The notes under the pieces are model-generated. The model searched no databases. It was not told where the DNA came from and was given only the letters and a program-made list of their open reading frames with translations. Shown here piece after piece: positions 1 to 7,492 of a stretch of 64,000 nucleotides of DNA. The position numbers and the translations under genes are program-made. The DNA comes from Peredibacter sp045999315 (GTDB lineage: Bacteria > Bdellovibrionota > Bacteriovoracia > Bacteriovoracales > Bacteriovoracaceae): contig NZ_CP174607.1 in assembly GCF_045999315.1 (NCBI RefSeq), positions 2,480,001 to 2,544,000 of the forward strand, in the 5' to 3' direction. Within the stretch, counting starts at the first letter, position 1, and every line of letters starts with the position of its first letter.

Positions 1-731
1 GAACGTACTGGACCAGAGTTACCGCTATCAATGCCTCCCGGAATCTGTGTGACTTGAGAAAACACGCCACAAGCAATTGGGAAAGACTGTTCTGCAGAAT
101 GCGGTGAGCGCGCGGCCACGGTTCCTGGAATCGTCACATCTTTATTGGCGCCGAGGACCACGATAACAAGATTATTCAGGTTCAGCGGTCCCACTAGTTT
201 TGAAACATGGTCGTTGGTATTTCTATCTTCGGAGATGAGATCTCGATAGAAAGCATCGTAGTTTGTGAAACGTTCGTAGAAATAATTTCCCGCCTCATCT
301 CCGATTGGATAACGACCTTTTCCTGCGTCCTGGGAACTCAACTCTGCATCTAATGGAATAAGCACATTGCCCCAAACTTTCTGACCTTCTTCAATATCAA
401 TGATGCCGTCACCGTTTTTATCATCGGCCTTGGTTGGACAACGACTACCTACGTGCACGTTCTGCTGGTGCCAAACTCCGGCACCTCCGGGGCTGGCCTT
501 TACGAACACTTGAAATTTTTCTCCCTCCCGAATAATGACTGCGGTTCCGGGAACAGTGCCATTGATCTCTGGATTCAGAGTCGTGAGATTGGCCATAAAA
601 AAGCCACTCGTCGCTGCGATAGACCTAATGCCGACGGAATCCAGCGGAATGCCCGCATCGGAATTGCTTTTTCCACAGGAAGATACAAGAGCGAGGAAAG
701 CTAGAGGCAGTAAAGGTAGGTATACTTTCAT
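1..731 (-). CDS. Lipoprotein with EF-hand-like loop, 3' end outside window
   Basis: Reading leftward from an ATG at 731 the frame stays open to the window edge (about 243 codons), so the C-terminus is missing. The start has a hydrophobic signal with lipobox LVSSC, giving an exported lipoprotein. The middle carries a CPT motif followed by DDKNGDGIIDIEE, which has the D-x-N-x-D-x-x-D-x-x-E spacing of a calcium-binding EF-hand/dockerin loop, then LIPLD. The same order of motifs occurs in the lipoprotein at 25834-27132, so the two are paralogues. No function is recognised. A hairpin covers its ribosome-binding site (736-751). Confidence 0.8.
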   Translation of the reverse strand, partial: MKVYLPLLPLAFLALVSSCGKSNSDAGIPLDSVGIRSIAATSGFFMANLTTLNPEINGTVPGTAVIIREGEKFQVFVKASPGGAGVWHQQNVHVGSRCPTKADDKNGDGIIDIEEGQKVWGNVLIPLDAELSSQDAGKGRYPIGDEAGNYFYERFTNYDAFYRDLISEDRNTNDHVSKLVGPLNLNNLVIVVLGANKDVTIPGTVAARSPHSAEQSFPIACGVFSQVTQIPGGIDSGNSGPVR

Positions 732-735
732 GGTC

Positions 736-751
736 CCTCCGTTAGCGGAGG
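736..751 (-). promoter_or_regulatory. Hairpin masking the Shine-Dalgarno of the 731 lipoprotein
   Basis: On the minus strand CCTCCG-CTAA-CGGAGG forms a 6-bp perfect stem with a 4-nt loop. Its 3' arm is the GGAGG ribosome-binding site, ending 4 nt before the ATG at 731. Sequestration is inferred from geometry only; no factor is known. Confidence 0.5.
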
Positions 752-821
752 TAATCATTCACAAAACTGGTTTTGTTGTCTACTTAGGGGCCATGCAAAT
801 TAAGCTTATCTTTAAGAAGCA

Positions 822-1388
822 TTACATTAGTGGAGCTGTGGCATATGAGCCAAAGTTGATGGTGCTCTTCATTGTTTCAACCAGATCCACAATCAGCACA
901 CCATTAAGATGATCATACTCATGTTGCGCAATAATCGCGGCCATTCCTGAAAGTTCTTTGGACACATATTGTCCCTTGCGATCAAGATAGCTCAAATGAA
1001 TGCGCTTGTAGCGCTTCACAATGGCGGTTTTGCCAGGAATCGAAAGACACCCTTCCTGAGATTGAGTCTGTCCATATTGTTCGAGATACTCAATTTTCGG
1101 ATTAATCACAACCGTAAGAGGTACTCGTGGTTTCATGCCCATCACAAACATTCTAATGGAGCGGTTGATTTGTGGGGCCGCTAAACCAATCCCACCGGCA
1201 GATTTCATGGTCTGGGTCATATCATCGGCCAGAGTCTGAATCTCTGGAGACTCAATTTCCGCCATCGAGAGTTCCTGGGCCTGGGCGCGAAGGACCGGAT
1301 CACCGATCTTTATAATATCCAGGACCTTGGCCTCGGCAGAGAGGGATAAGAGGAAAACGAGCTTAAAAATTAAGAGTTTAGCTTTCAT
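822..1388 (-). CDS. def: Peptide deformylase with signal peptide
   Basis: Peptide deformylases remove the formyl group from nascent proteins in the cytoplasm. All three metal/active-site motifs are present: GIGLAAPQ, EGCLS (metal Cys) and QHEYDHLNG (HExxH metal site). Unusually, about 20 residues precede the normal start: a Lys-containing n-region, a hydrophobic run (LLIFKLVFLLSLS) and AEA before KVLDIIKIGDPVLR, which itself resembles a usual deformylase N-terminus. This reads as a Sec signal peptide with a signal-peptidase I site, implying export. I chose the ATG at 1388; an in-frame ATG at 1400 would add MDED. GAGG lies just upstream of 1388. Function outside the cytoplasm is unknown. Confidence 0.88.
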   Translation of the reverse strand: MKAKLLIFKLVFLLSLSAEAKVLDIIKIGDPVLRAQAQELSMAEIESPEIQTLADDMTQTMKSAGGIGLAAPQINRSIRMFVMGMKPRVPLTVVINPKIEYLEQYGQTQSQEGCLSIPGKTAIVKRYKRIHLSYLDRKGQYVSKELSGMAAIIAQHEYDHLNGVLIVDLVETMKSTINFGSYATAPLM

Positions 1389-1515
1389 ATCCTCATCCAA
1401 TCATAGGTCTGAAAAGACTGTCTATCTTTTTGACATCACTGTTCTTTTTACCAATGCACAGGCGCGGTTTCTTAATCCCCCCTAGAATATTAAAAAATTT
1501 AAAGGGAGAGATCAC

Positions 1516-2556
1516 ATGCACAAGCTATTAGCGTTACTGACGGCATTCTACATCGCCGGCGCCCAGGCGAAGCCTTCATGTTTAATCGATAACACTTGTA
1601 TGGAGTACAACGGCCAGCTCATTGACCTTCGTACGGGTACAGACAAGCTTATGGATAAAGCTAAAAACTGTGATCCTCTCATTGAAAACTGTTCAATGAA
1701 GAATATTGAATTCGCTCGCACTCCTGAGTTTTCTCGAAAAGAATTTCAACGTTTAGTAGGTGAAGGTGGTACTCAGTACTTCATCCCACTAGATGTTACA
1801 AAATCTGATCTTATGATCCTTGCCGGTGCTCTTTCACTTGGTACAGTGGTTTTTGCCAATGACCGCGAGATCATGGATTTCGTTCAAGACAACAAAGGTG
1901 AATTCAGTCAACAAGTTGCTACTGTTGGTAACCTTCTTGGCCGTGAGGCGATTCTTCCGGTTGCTGCTGGTGCTTACTTCATGGGTGCTATCCTTGATAA
2001 CGGTAAACTTAAAAATGTTGGTATCTTCACTGTAGCTGCTGGTCTTGCTTCTCAGATCGTAGCTGAAGGTTTCAAGAAGACTTTCCACCGTGTTCGTCCA
2101 CACGATGGTGATTCTCCCTACGATTTCTTTGAAGAAGGTAACAACTCATTTATCTCTGGCCACGCGGCCGGTGCCTTCTCTCTAGCAACTGTAATCGCTG
2201 AAGTTTATAAAGATAAACCGGCCGTTCCTTACATCGCTTACGGTCTAGCAACTCTTACAGTGTACGCTCGTATGCATGACAACAAACACTGGGGCTCAGA
2301 CGTTCTTGCCGGTGCAGTTGCTGCTCACTTAGTAACTAAAATCCTTATGAGAACTGTTCTTAACCCTGAAAGAGAAGATGGTTCTGGTTTCCTTATCATC
2401 CCTCAGTTCGGTCGTGACCACGCTGGTAAGGCCTACACTGGCGTAGAAATCCAGTGGAGACCAAAAGCTCCATCACGTCTTTCTCAATGTGAGAAATCAA
2501 AACTACAAGGCCGCGAACTTATGGCCCTATGTTTCGAAGAAGCTTTTAACAAATAG
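1516..2556 (+). CDS. Exported PAP2-family phosphatase
   Basis: This is a 346-residue protein with a signal peptide (MHKLLALLTAFYIAGAQA). The PAP2/haloperoxidase-type signature motifs are in order: K-x6-RP (KKTFHRVRP), an SGH motif (FISGHAAG) and Rx5HxxxD (ARMHDNKHWGSD). Several hydrophobic segments between about 95 and 270 suggest a membrane-embedded core. Family members hydrolyse phosphate esters such as lipid phosphates (phosphatidate, undecaprenyl diphosphate). Substrate is not deducible. Codon choice is strongly biased (CTT, GGT, CGT), suggesting high expression. GGGAG precedes the ATG and a strong terminator follows. Confidence 0.88.
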   Translation: MHKLLALLTAFYIAGAQAKPSCLIDNTCMEYNGQLIDLRTGTDKLMDKAKNCDPLIENCSMKNIEFARTPEFSRKEFQRLVGEGGTQYFIPLDVTKSDLMILAGALSLGTVVFANDREIMDFVQDNKGEFSQQVATVGNLLGREAILPVAAGAYFMGAILDNGKLKNVGIFTVAAGLASQIVAEGFKKTFHRVRPHDGDSPYDFFEEGNNSFISGHAAGAFSLATVIAEVYKDKPAVPYIAYGLATLTVYARMHDNKHWGSDVLAGAVAAHLVTKILMRTVLNPEREDGSGFLIIPQFGRDHAGKAYTGVEIQWRPKAPSRLSQCEKSKLQGRELMALCFEEAFNK

Positions 2557-2567
2557 TCTTCCAACTT

Positions 2568-2595
2568 AAAGGGGCCTTCGGGCCCCTTTTTTTTT
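2568..2595 (+). terminator. Rho-independent terminator of the PAP2 gene
   Basis: GGGGCC-TTCG-GGCCCC (2571-2586) is a perfect stem with a UUCG-type tetraloop. It is extended by AAA/TTT and followed by a run of T to 2595, 12 nt after the stop codon. Confidence 0.93.
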
Positions 2596-2602
2596 GCCCT
2601 TC

Positions 2603-2620
2603 ACTTTCTCTGGAGAAAGT
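2603..2620 (+). repeat. 18-bp palindromic repeat, copy 1
   Basis: ACTTTCTC-TG-GAGAAAGT has perfect 8-bp arms. It is followed by AAAA and is one of four copies in the window, all in the same orientation (2603, 2710, 58538, 59228). It lies 7 nt after the T-run of the PAP2 terminator. Confidence 0.85.
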
Positions 2621-2746
2621 AAAATTCACTTGCCAACTAATTCTTCTGATTATAAAAATACGGAAAATGTACGGATTTGTCAATTGATAAATTTGGACAA
2701 TAAAAAATCACTTTCGCTGGAGAAAGTAAAAGAGAGGTAACTGTAT
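2621..2746 (-). pseudogene. Relic of an HNH-endonuclease gene (promoter plus 5' end)
   Basis: Read on the minus strand, this matches the upstream region of the HNH gene at 58309-59166. It has a palindrome copy (2727-2710), then TTGACAAATCCGTA at 2683-2670 (TTGACTAATCCGTA in the intact element), then TATTTT with 17-nt spacing. The following GTTGGCAAGTGAATTTTAC resembles GTTGCAAATAAAATTTTAC near the start of the HNH gene. The start codon is lost (CAG where ATG is expected) and the rest of the gene is absent, replaced by the palindrome at 2620-2603. I infer a deleted copy of the same element. Confidence 0.6.
2710..2727 (+). repeat. 18-bp palindromic repeat, copy 2
   Basis: ACTTTCGCTGGAGAAAGT is the same element as copy 1 with one arm mismatch (G for T). 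It is preceded by ATC and followed by AAAA, and forms the right-hand border of the HNH relic. Confidence 0.85.
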
Positions 2747-2753
2747 GATTTAA

Positions 2754-3344
2754 TTATTTTCTGAAGTTGTTCAGGTAATTACGAATGAGATTCAACTCGT
2801 GAGCAGAAAGTTTCGGATTATTTTTCGGCATGCGACCACTCTCAGTGGCCTTGATGAGTTTTGATTCAGACGGATTCTCTTGATTGATCCATCTCATGAT
2901 GTTGGCCTCTTCGCCGGACTTCTTGTGACATTCAATACACTTTGGGACCAGGATTTTTTCTTTGAGTTCATCGTAAGTCACAAGACGTTCAATACGAACG
3001 CTTTCCACATACATGCGAACAATTTCAAGTTCACGGGAATCGAGAGGTGCGCCTTTCTTCGGCATTTTGCCGGTCTTCACACTTTGGAAAAGGGGACTGA
3101 TCTCAGGATCGTTTTCTTTAACGTGCTTAAGAACCTTGGCCTCGTCTACGAAACCTTTGTGGCAGCCGATACATTTTGGAACGAGGATTTCTTTTGAGAG
3201 AAATGCGAAATCTACAGTCTCCGGAATTTCGGTTTCGCGGGCCTGCGGCTTCACTTCTATGCTTCTGTCTTCAAAATGCAGGGACGATTTGTCAGGCAGG
3301 CAAGAAGTTAAAAGGAAAAGTGATGTCAGAAGAAAGAGTTTCAT
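2754..3344 (-). CDS. Lipoprotein with two CxxCH haem-type repeats
   Basis: The signal MKLFLLTSLFLLTSC ends in lipobox LLTSC. Two tandem repeats of about 80 residues follow. Each has ILVPKC-x-x-CH (CIGCH, CIECH), then G-K/R-MP-K, which could supply a methionine axial ligand, then an ELxxIRxYxxS/N helix. This is the layout of a dihaem c-type cytochrome or planctomycete-type cytochrome repeat, acting in the periplasm. Maturation would need cytochrome c machinery, not seen here. The start at 3344 is chosen from the lipoprotein signal; an ATG at 3362 adds six residues. Electron partner unknown. Confidence 0.8.
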   Translation of the reverse strand: MKLFLLTSLFLLTSCLPDKSSLHFEDRSIEVKPQARETEIPETVDFAFLSKEILVPKCIGCHKGFVDEAKVLKHVKENDPEISPLFQSVKTGKMPKKGAPLDSRELEIVRMYVESVRIERLVTYDELKEKILVPKCIECHKKSGEEANIMRWINQENPSESKLIKATESGRMPKNNPKLSAHELNLIRNYLNNFRK

Positions 3345-3557
3345 TGCGAGGCTATCTATCATAACCGGTATAACCCTTGAAGACAGAGAGCGGGATTTGT
3401 AATGTTTACCCCCTAATTTTTGATTAAAAGTTAACGCAAAGCTCTTTTTTGCATCATGACCGACACCTTTAGTCTGACATAATTTAGCTTGGCACAGTAG
3501 CCTAGGCCCATCAAAGTGTATTAGCGTTATTCTTTAGGTTTTTCACGAGGAATAACT

Positions 3558-5036
3558 ATGACAACACTTAAAATGCCACTTGAAGTGGTTCAATGCTTGA
3601 ATTTTATCAATGGTGAGTGGGTAAAAGGCGAGGCCGGCACTCAAAACATTACTTCGCCTTATCATGGAAAAAAAATCGGAGAGGTTTCAATCCCATCTCT
3701 GAACCAAATTAAAAACGCGCTTAAAATTGCCAATGAAGCACAAGTTGAGTGGGGGAAAACTCCGCACAAAGAACGTGCCCGTGTGCTGTTTAATTTCAGA
3801 AATATTCTGATGCGTGATCTAGAAGAAATTTCTCACCTGAAGTCTGCTGAATCTGGAAAGACCTTCAATGAAGGCATGGCCGGTTTGATGAAAGGGATTG
3901 AAGTTCTGGAATTCGCTCTCTCGCTTCAAAATATGGACGTGGGTGGACGTATGGAAGTGTCACGTGGAGTTTCTTGTGAATACCGTCGTGCTCCTTTAGG
4001 AGTGGTGGCGAACATTACTCCTTTTAATTTCCCGGCGATGGTTCCGATGTGGACGATTCCTATCGCGCTTGGATTAGGTAACGCTTATGTGTGGAAGCCG
4101 TCTGATAAAACTCCGCTAACATCAATCAAGATCGCGAACGCTCTTAAAGAAGCGGGACTTCCAAATGGTCTTTTCACCGTTCTTCACGGTGGAGCAGAAA
4201 CTGTGGACGCGATCATTGAAGCACCAGAAGTTAAGGCAGTTGGTTTCGTGGGCTCGACGAAAATCGCAAAACTCGTTTACACAAAAGCCACTTCACTCGG
4301 GAAACGCGCCCTTTGTATGGGTGGAGCGAAGAACCACATCGTACTTTTACCAGATGCTACTCCGGAAATCGCAGGTGTAGGTATCTCGGATTCATTCACC
4401 GGATGCGCGGGCCAGCGTTGTATGGCGGCCTCAGTGCTTCTTGCTGTAGGTGACGTGGATCAACACATTACTAAAATTAAAAATCGTGCTGAGTCGTTAA
4501 AGCTTGGTACAGATATGGGTGCGATCATTACTCGTGCTCAACGTGATTTCCTTCTTGAGGCCATCACTCGTGCAGAAAAAGCAGGAGCGAAGGTGGTGCT
4601 CGATGGTCGTACTGCAAAAGCACCGGCCGGAATGGAAGAAGGAAACTGGATTGGGCCTACGATCCTCGACAATATTCAACCGGGCACAGAGGCCGCAACC
4701 GTTGAATTATTCGGGCCAATTCTTTCAATCGTTCGTTGTAAGGACATCTCGCACGCTATGCAAATTCAAAACTCAAGTGAATACGGAAACGCTTGTTCAG
4801 TATTTACCAACTCAGGTGCCCTTGCTGATCGAGTCGTTCGTGAAGCAAAGGCGGGAATGGTGGGTGTGAACGTTGGTGTGCCTGTGCCACGTGAACCATT
4901 CTCTTTCGGCGGTATCGCCGCTTCGAAATTTGGTTCAGGAGACATCACTGGTGAACACTCTCTAAACTTCTGGTCAGATGTGAAGAAAGTGACAACTAAG
5001 TGGGAAAAACAAAACGACAATAACTGGATGTCATAA
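3558..5036 (+). CDS. mmsA: CoA-acylating (methyl)malonate-semialdehyde dehydrogenase family
   Basis: This 492-residue protein has full aldehyde-dehydrogenase architecture: ITPFNFPAMVP, WKPSDKTPL (NAD site), GFVGSTKIAK, and the catalytic Cys288 in AGQRCMA, the signature of the CoA-dependent methylmalonate-semialdehyde dehydrogenase class. That class oxidatively decarboxylates malonate or methylmalonate semialdehyde to acetyl- or propionyl-CoA. It is first in an operon: its stop is followed at once by GGAG and the ATG of the URC1 gene. I infer that here it consumes the C3 product of uracil breakdown (malonate semialdehyde), not valine. GAGG lies 8 nt before the ATG. Confidence 0.88.
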   Translation: MTTLKMPLEVVQCLNFINGEWVKGEAGTQNITSPYHGKKIGEVSIPSLNQIKNALKIANEAQVEWGKTPHKERARVLFNFRNILMRDLEEISHLKSAESGKTFNEGMAGLMKGIEVLEFALSLQNMDVGGRMEVSRGVSCEYRRAPLGVVANITPFNFPAMVPMWTIPIALGLGNAYVWKPSDKTPLTSIKIANALKEAGLPNGLFTVLHGGAETVDAIIEAPEVKAVGFVGSTKIAKLVYTKATSLGKRALCMGGAKNHIVLLPDATPEIAGVGISDSFTGCAGQRCMAASVLLAVGDVDQHITKIKNRAESLKLGTDMGAIITRAQRDFLLEAITRAEKAGAKVVLDGRTAKAPAGMEEGNWIGPTILDNIQPGTEAATVELFGPILSIVRCKDISHAMQIQNSSEYGNACSVFTNSGALADRVVREAKAGMVGVNVGVPVPREPFSFGGIAASKFGSGDITGEHSLNFWSDVKKVTTKWEKQNDNNWMS

Positions 5037-5044
5037 GGAGTCTT

Positions 5045-6304
5045 ATGTCGACGAATCACGATGTACGTAAGGAACACGTTGTACTCGCTACTCACTCAAA
5101 TCTCCGTTACCCGGAGTCGCTGACACTTGATTGGGGAAATAAAGACCCCATGAAACGCGGACCGGTAGTGGCATCACAAACAAATCCAAAAGCGAGAAAC
5201 GCCATCGGAACTCACTCGGGTTCTTATACGGTTTACCGCGCGCTCTCGATTGCGAGCGGAAAATTTTCTCCGGCCCACAGACCGGACTTACACAATACTC
5301 ACTCACCAGTGAAGATCGGGCCCTTCCCATCATGGTTTGATGAAACAAAAATTGTTTCACTTGATCCGTGGGGTCTGGATCCTCAAAACCATTTCAAAGG
5401 TCACTTTGAAAAAGGTTATGACATTCGTCCTTCAATTGCAGTGACTCAAGCTCACTTACAAATTCCTGAAATCCACGATGCTATTCGTGCTGGTCGCCTT
5501 AAGTGCGATGGCAAGATCATCAAAGAGAATATGGACATTAAGATCACCAAAGTTGCCATTGAGCCAGTTTGGTTCCTCCCAGGTATGGCAAAACGTCTCA
5601 ACGTTGAAGAGGGTGTTCTTCGTCGTATTCTTTTCACGGAATCAGGAGGGATGTACCCAGAGCTTATCACGCGTCCCGATCTAAAAGTCTGGTTACCACC
5701 TATCGGTTCAACCACGGTGTATATCTTCGGTAATCCGGAAGATCTCTCAAATCCAAATATCGAACTTTCTTGCCGTGTTCACGATGAGTGTAACGGTTCA
5801 GACGTATTTGGATCTGATATCTGTACTTGTCGTCCGTATCTTATGTACGGAATTGAACACGCGGCCGAAACTGCTCAGAAGGGCGGCGTAGGTATCATCG
5901 CTTACTACCGTAAGGAAGGTCGTGCTCTCGGAGAAGTAACAAAGTTCCTGGTGTACAACGCTCGTAAACGTCAGGAAGGCGGAGATTCAGCGGCAACATA
6001 CTTTAAGCGCACTGAATGCGTGGCGGGTGTTGAAGATGCTCGCTTCCAGGAATTCATGCCGGATGTGCTACATCTTTTCGGAATCACAAAAATTCATAAT
6101 CTTCACTCGATGTCGAACATGAAATACAACGCGATTGTTGGTTCAGGTATCGAAGTGGTGAATCGTATTTCAATTCCGGCCGAACTTATTCCGGCGGACG
6201 CCAATGTTGAGATGGAAGCAAAAAAGGCCGCTGGTTACTTCACGGAGGGTGAAGTGAAAAAAGGCGAGGACCTACAGAAAGTTAAAGGGAGAGATATTAC
6301 GTGA
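5045..6304 (+). CDS. URC1-type GTP cyclohydrolase II-like protein (uracil catabolism)
   Basis: This 419-residue protein has a C-terminal GTP cyclohydrolase II-like core. The zinc motif C-x10-C-x-C is at Cys249, Cys260 and Cys262 (DEC...ICTC). YYRKEGRALGE is the arginine/nucleophile region, and NMKYNAIVGSGIEVV matches the GTP-binding end of RibA. An N-terminal stretch of about 200 residues is not found in RibA. This layout fits Urc1 of the yeast URC pathway, thought to open the ring of a uracil nucleotide. DUF1688 and uracil phosphoribosyltransferase next door separate it from riboflavin synthesis. SD AAGGAG precedes the ATG. Confidence 0.85.
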   Translation: MSTNHDVRKEHVVLATHSNLRYPESLTLDWGNKDPMKRGPVVASQTNPKARNAIGTHSGSYTVYRALSIASGKFSPAHRPDLHNTHSPVKIGPFPSWFDETKIVSLDPWGLDPQNHFKGHFEKGYDIRPSIAVTQAHLQIPEIHDAIRAGRLKCDGKIIKENMDIKITKVAIEPVWFLPGMAKRLNVEEGVLRRILFTESGGMYPELITRPDLKVWLPPIGSTTVYIFGNPEDLSNPNIELSCRVHDECNGSDVFGSDICTCRPYLMYGIEHAAETAQKGGVGIIAYYRKEGRALGEVTKFLVYNARKRQEGGDSAATYFKRTECVAGVEDARFQEFMPDVLHLFGITKIHNLHSMSNMKYNAIVGSGIEVVNRISIPAELIPADANVEMEAKKAAGYFTEGEVKKGEDLQKVKGRDIT

Positions 6305-7482
6305 GCGATTTAGATTATATCCTATCACCGGTTTGTGTACGTGATGGTGCTAAAAAGATTTTTGATGAGACATTAAAAGGGAACACTCATTTTCATTATC
6401 ATGAAGAGAAAATGGGTCCGACGGTTGATTTTGTGATGCAAACGATTCGTGAAAACTATCCGGATATGAACATTCCGTTTCACTCTCGTTGGGGACACTT
6501 TCGTCCTGGGAACGTTGATCGTTCACTTTGGTTGAAAGCAAAAATCAAAGATCTTGATCCGATGGAGCAAGCTCGTATTAAGTGGGACCTCGTGATTCCA
6601 TCAGTTCTGCTTGATGCTGGTGCAGGACCTACGTGGAAGTATCATGAGAAAGAAACTTCTCGTGACTACGCCCGTTCAGAGGGCCTGGGAGTTGCGAGCT
6701 ATCACTTATTCATGTCAGGAGCTTTTTCTTCAGACGGAAAATCTCTTCGTTCAGATGCAACGGGACTTTCAAAAGTTACTCCGAAGCTGATTGAAGAATA
6801 CTTTCAAGTCACTCCTAACAATCCACTCGTCGGCGTTGAAGGTCGTACTAATCTTCTTAAAAACCTTGGTCGCGCATTAGAAAACAAAACTCTCTTCAAA
6901 GATGGCCGCCCAGGAAATCTTATTGATTATCTTGTCGCTAAACACGGCAAAACCATTCCGGCCTTGGCACTTTTAAGAGGAGTACTTGATGGTCTGGGCC
7001 CAATTTGGCCAGGTCGCGAGACGCTTAATGGTGTGAACCTTGGAGACGCCTGGAAGCACACGAAGTTCGGTCTGGTTGCTTTCCATAAACTTTCACAGTG
7101 GATGACTTACTCATTAGTTGAACCACTTCTGGAAGCGGGAATTACTGTAACTGGAATCGAGGGACTCACTGGTCTTCCAGAATACAGAAATGGTGGCCTT
7201 CTGCTTGATACAGGTGTTCTCACTTTCAAAAACTCAAAAGATGGTGAGGCCACTTGGGGACCAGAGAGTGATCTTATTATCGAGTGGCGAGCACTAACAG
7301 TGTTCTTGCTAGATAAAATCGGCGCTGAAGTTCAGAACCGCCTTGGTAAAACTCCGGCCGACTTTCCTTTGGCGAAAGTGCTGGAAGGTGGAACTTGGTG
7401 GGCGGGAAGAAAGATCGCCGCTCAAAACCGCGCTGGTGGCACACCTCCGCTTAATATTAAATCTGATGGAACCGTATTCTAG
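6301..7482 (+). CDS. URC4/DUF1688 family protein (uracil catabolism)
   Basis: This 393-residue protein begins at a GTG that overlaps the URC1 stop by 4 nt (GTGA), indicating translational coupling. I recognise the DUF1688 (Urc4) family by its length, the HSRWGHFRPG and VLLDAGAGPTWKY blocks, and SEGLGVASYHLFMSG. Urc4 is required for uracil degradation in the yeast URC pathway but its chemistry is not settled. There is no signal peptide, so it is cytoplasmic. Confidence in the family is high because URC1 and a uracil phosphoribosyltransferase sit on both sides. Confidence 0.87.
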   Translation: MSDLDYILSPVCVRDGAKKIFDETLKGNTHFHYHEEKMGPTVDFVMQTIRENYPDMNIPFHSRWGHFRPGNVDRSLWLKAKIKDLDPMEQARIKWDLVIPSVLLDAGAGPTWKYHEKETSRDYARSEGLGVASYHLFMSGAFSSDGKSLRSDATGLSKVTPKLIEEYFQVTPNNPLVGVEGRTNLLKNLGRALENKTLFKDGRPGNLIDYLVAKHGKTIPALALLRGVLDGLGPIWPGRETLNGVNLGDAWKHTKFGLVAFHKLSQWMTYSLVEPLLEAGITVTGIEGLTGLPEYRNGGLLLDTGVLTFKNSKDGEATWGPESDLIIEWRALTVFLLDKIGAEVQNRLGKTPADFPLAKVLEGGTWWAGRKIAAQNRAGGTPPLNIKSDGTVF

Positions 7483-7492
7483 GGGATAAAGT

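Noticed and set aside
453..912. Plus-strand open frames opposite the window-edge lipoprotein
   Set aside because: They lie antisense to a frame with a lipobox and a paralogue, and lack ribosome-binding sites and recognisable motifs.
5045..6304. Riboflavin GTP cyclohydrolase II (ribA) assignment
   Set aside because: The core resembles RibA, but the long N-terminal extension and the neighbours DUF1688 and uracil phosphoribosyltransferase fit URC1; no riboflavin genes are nearby.
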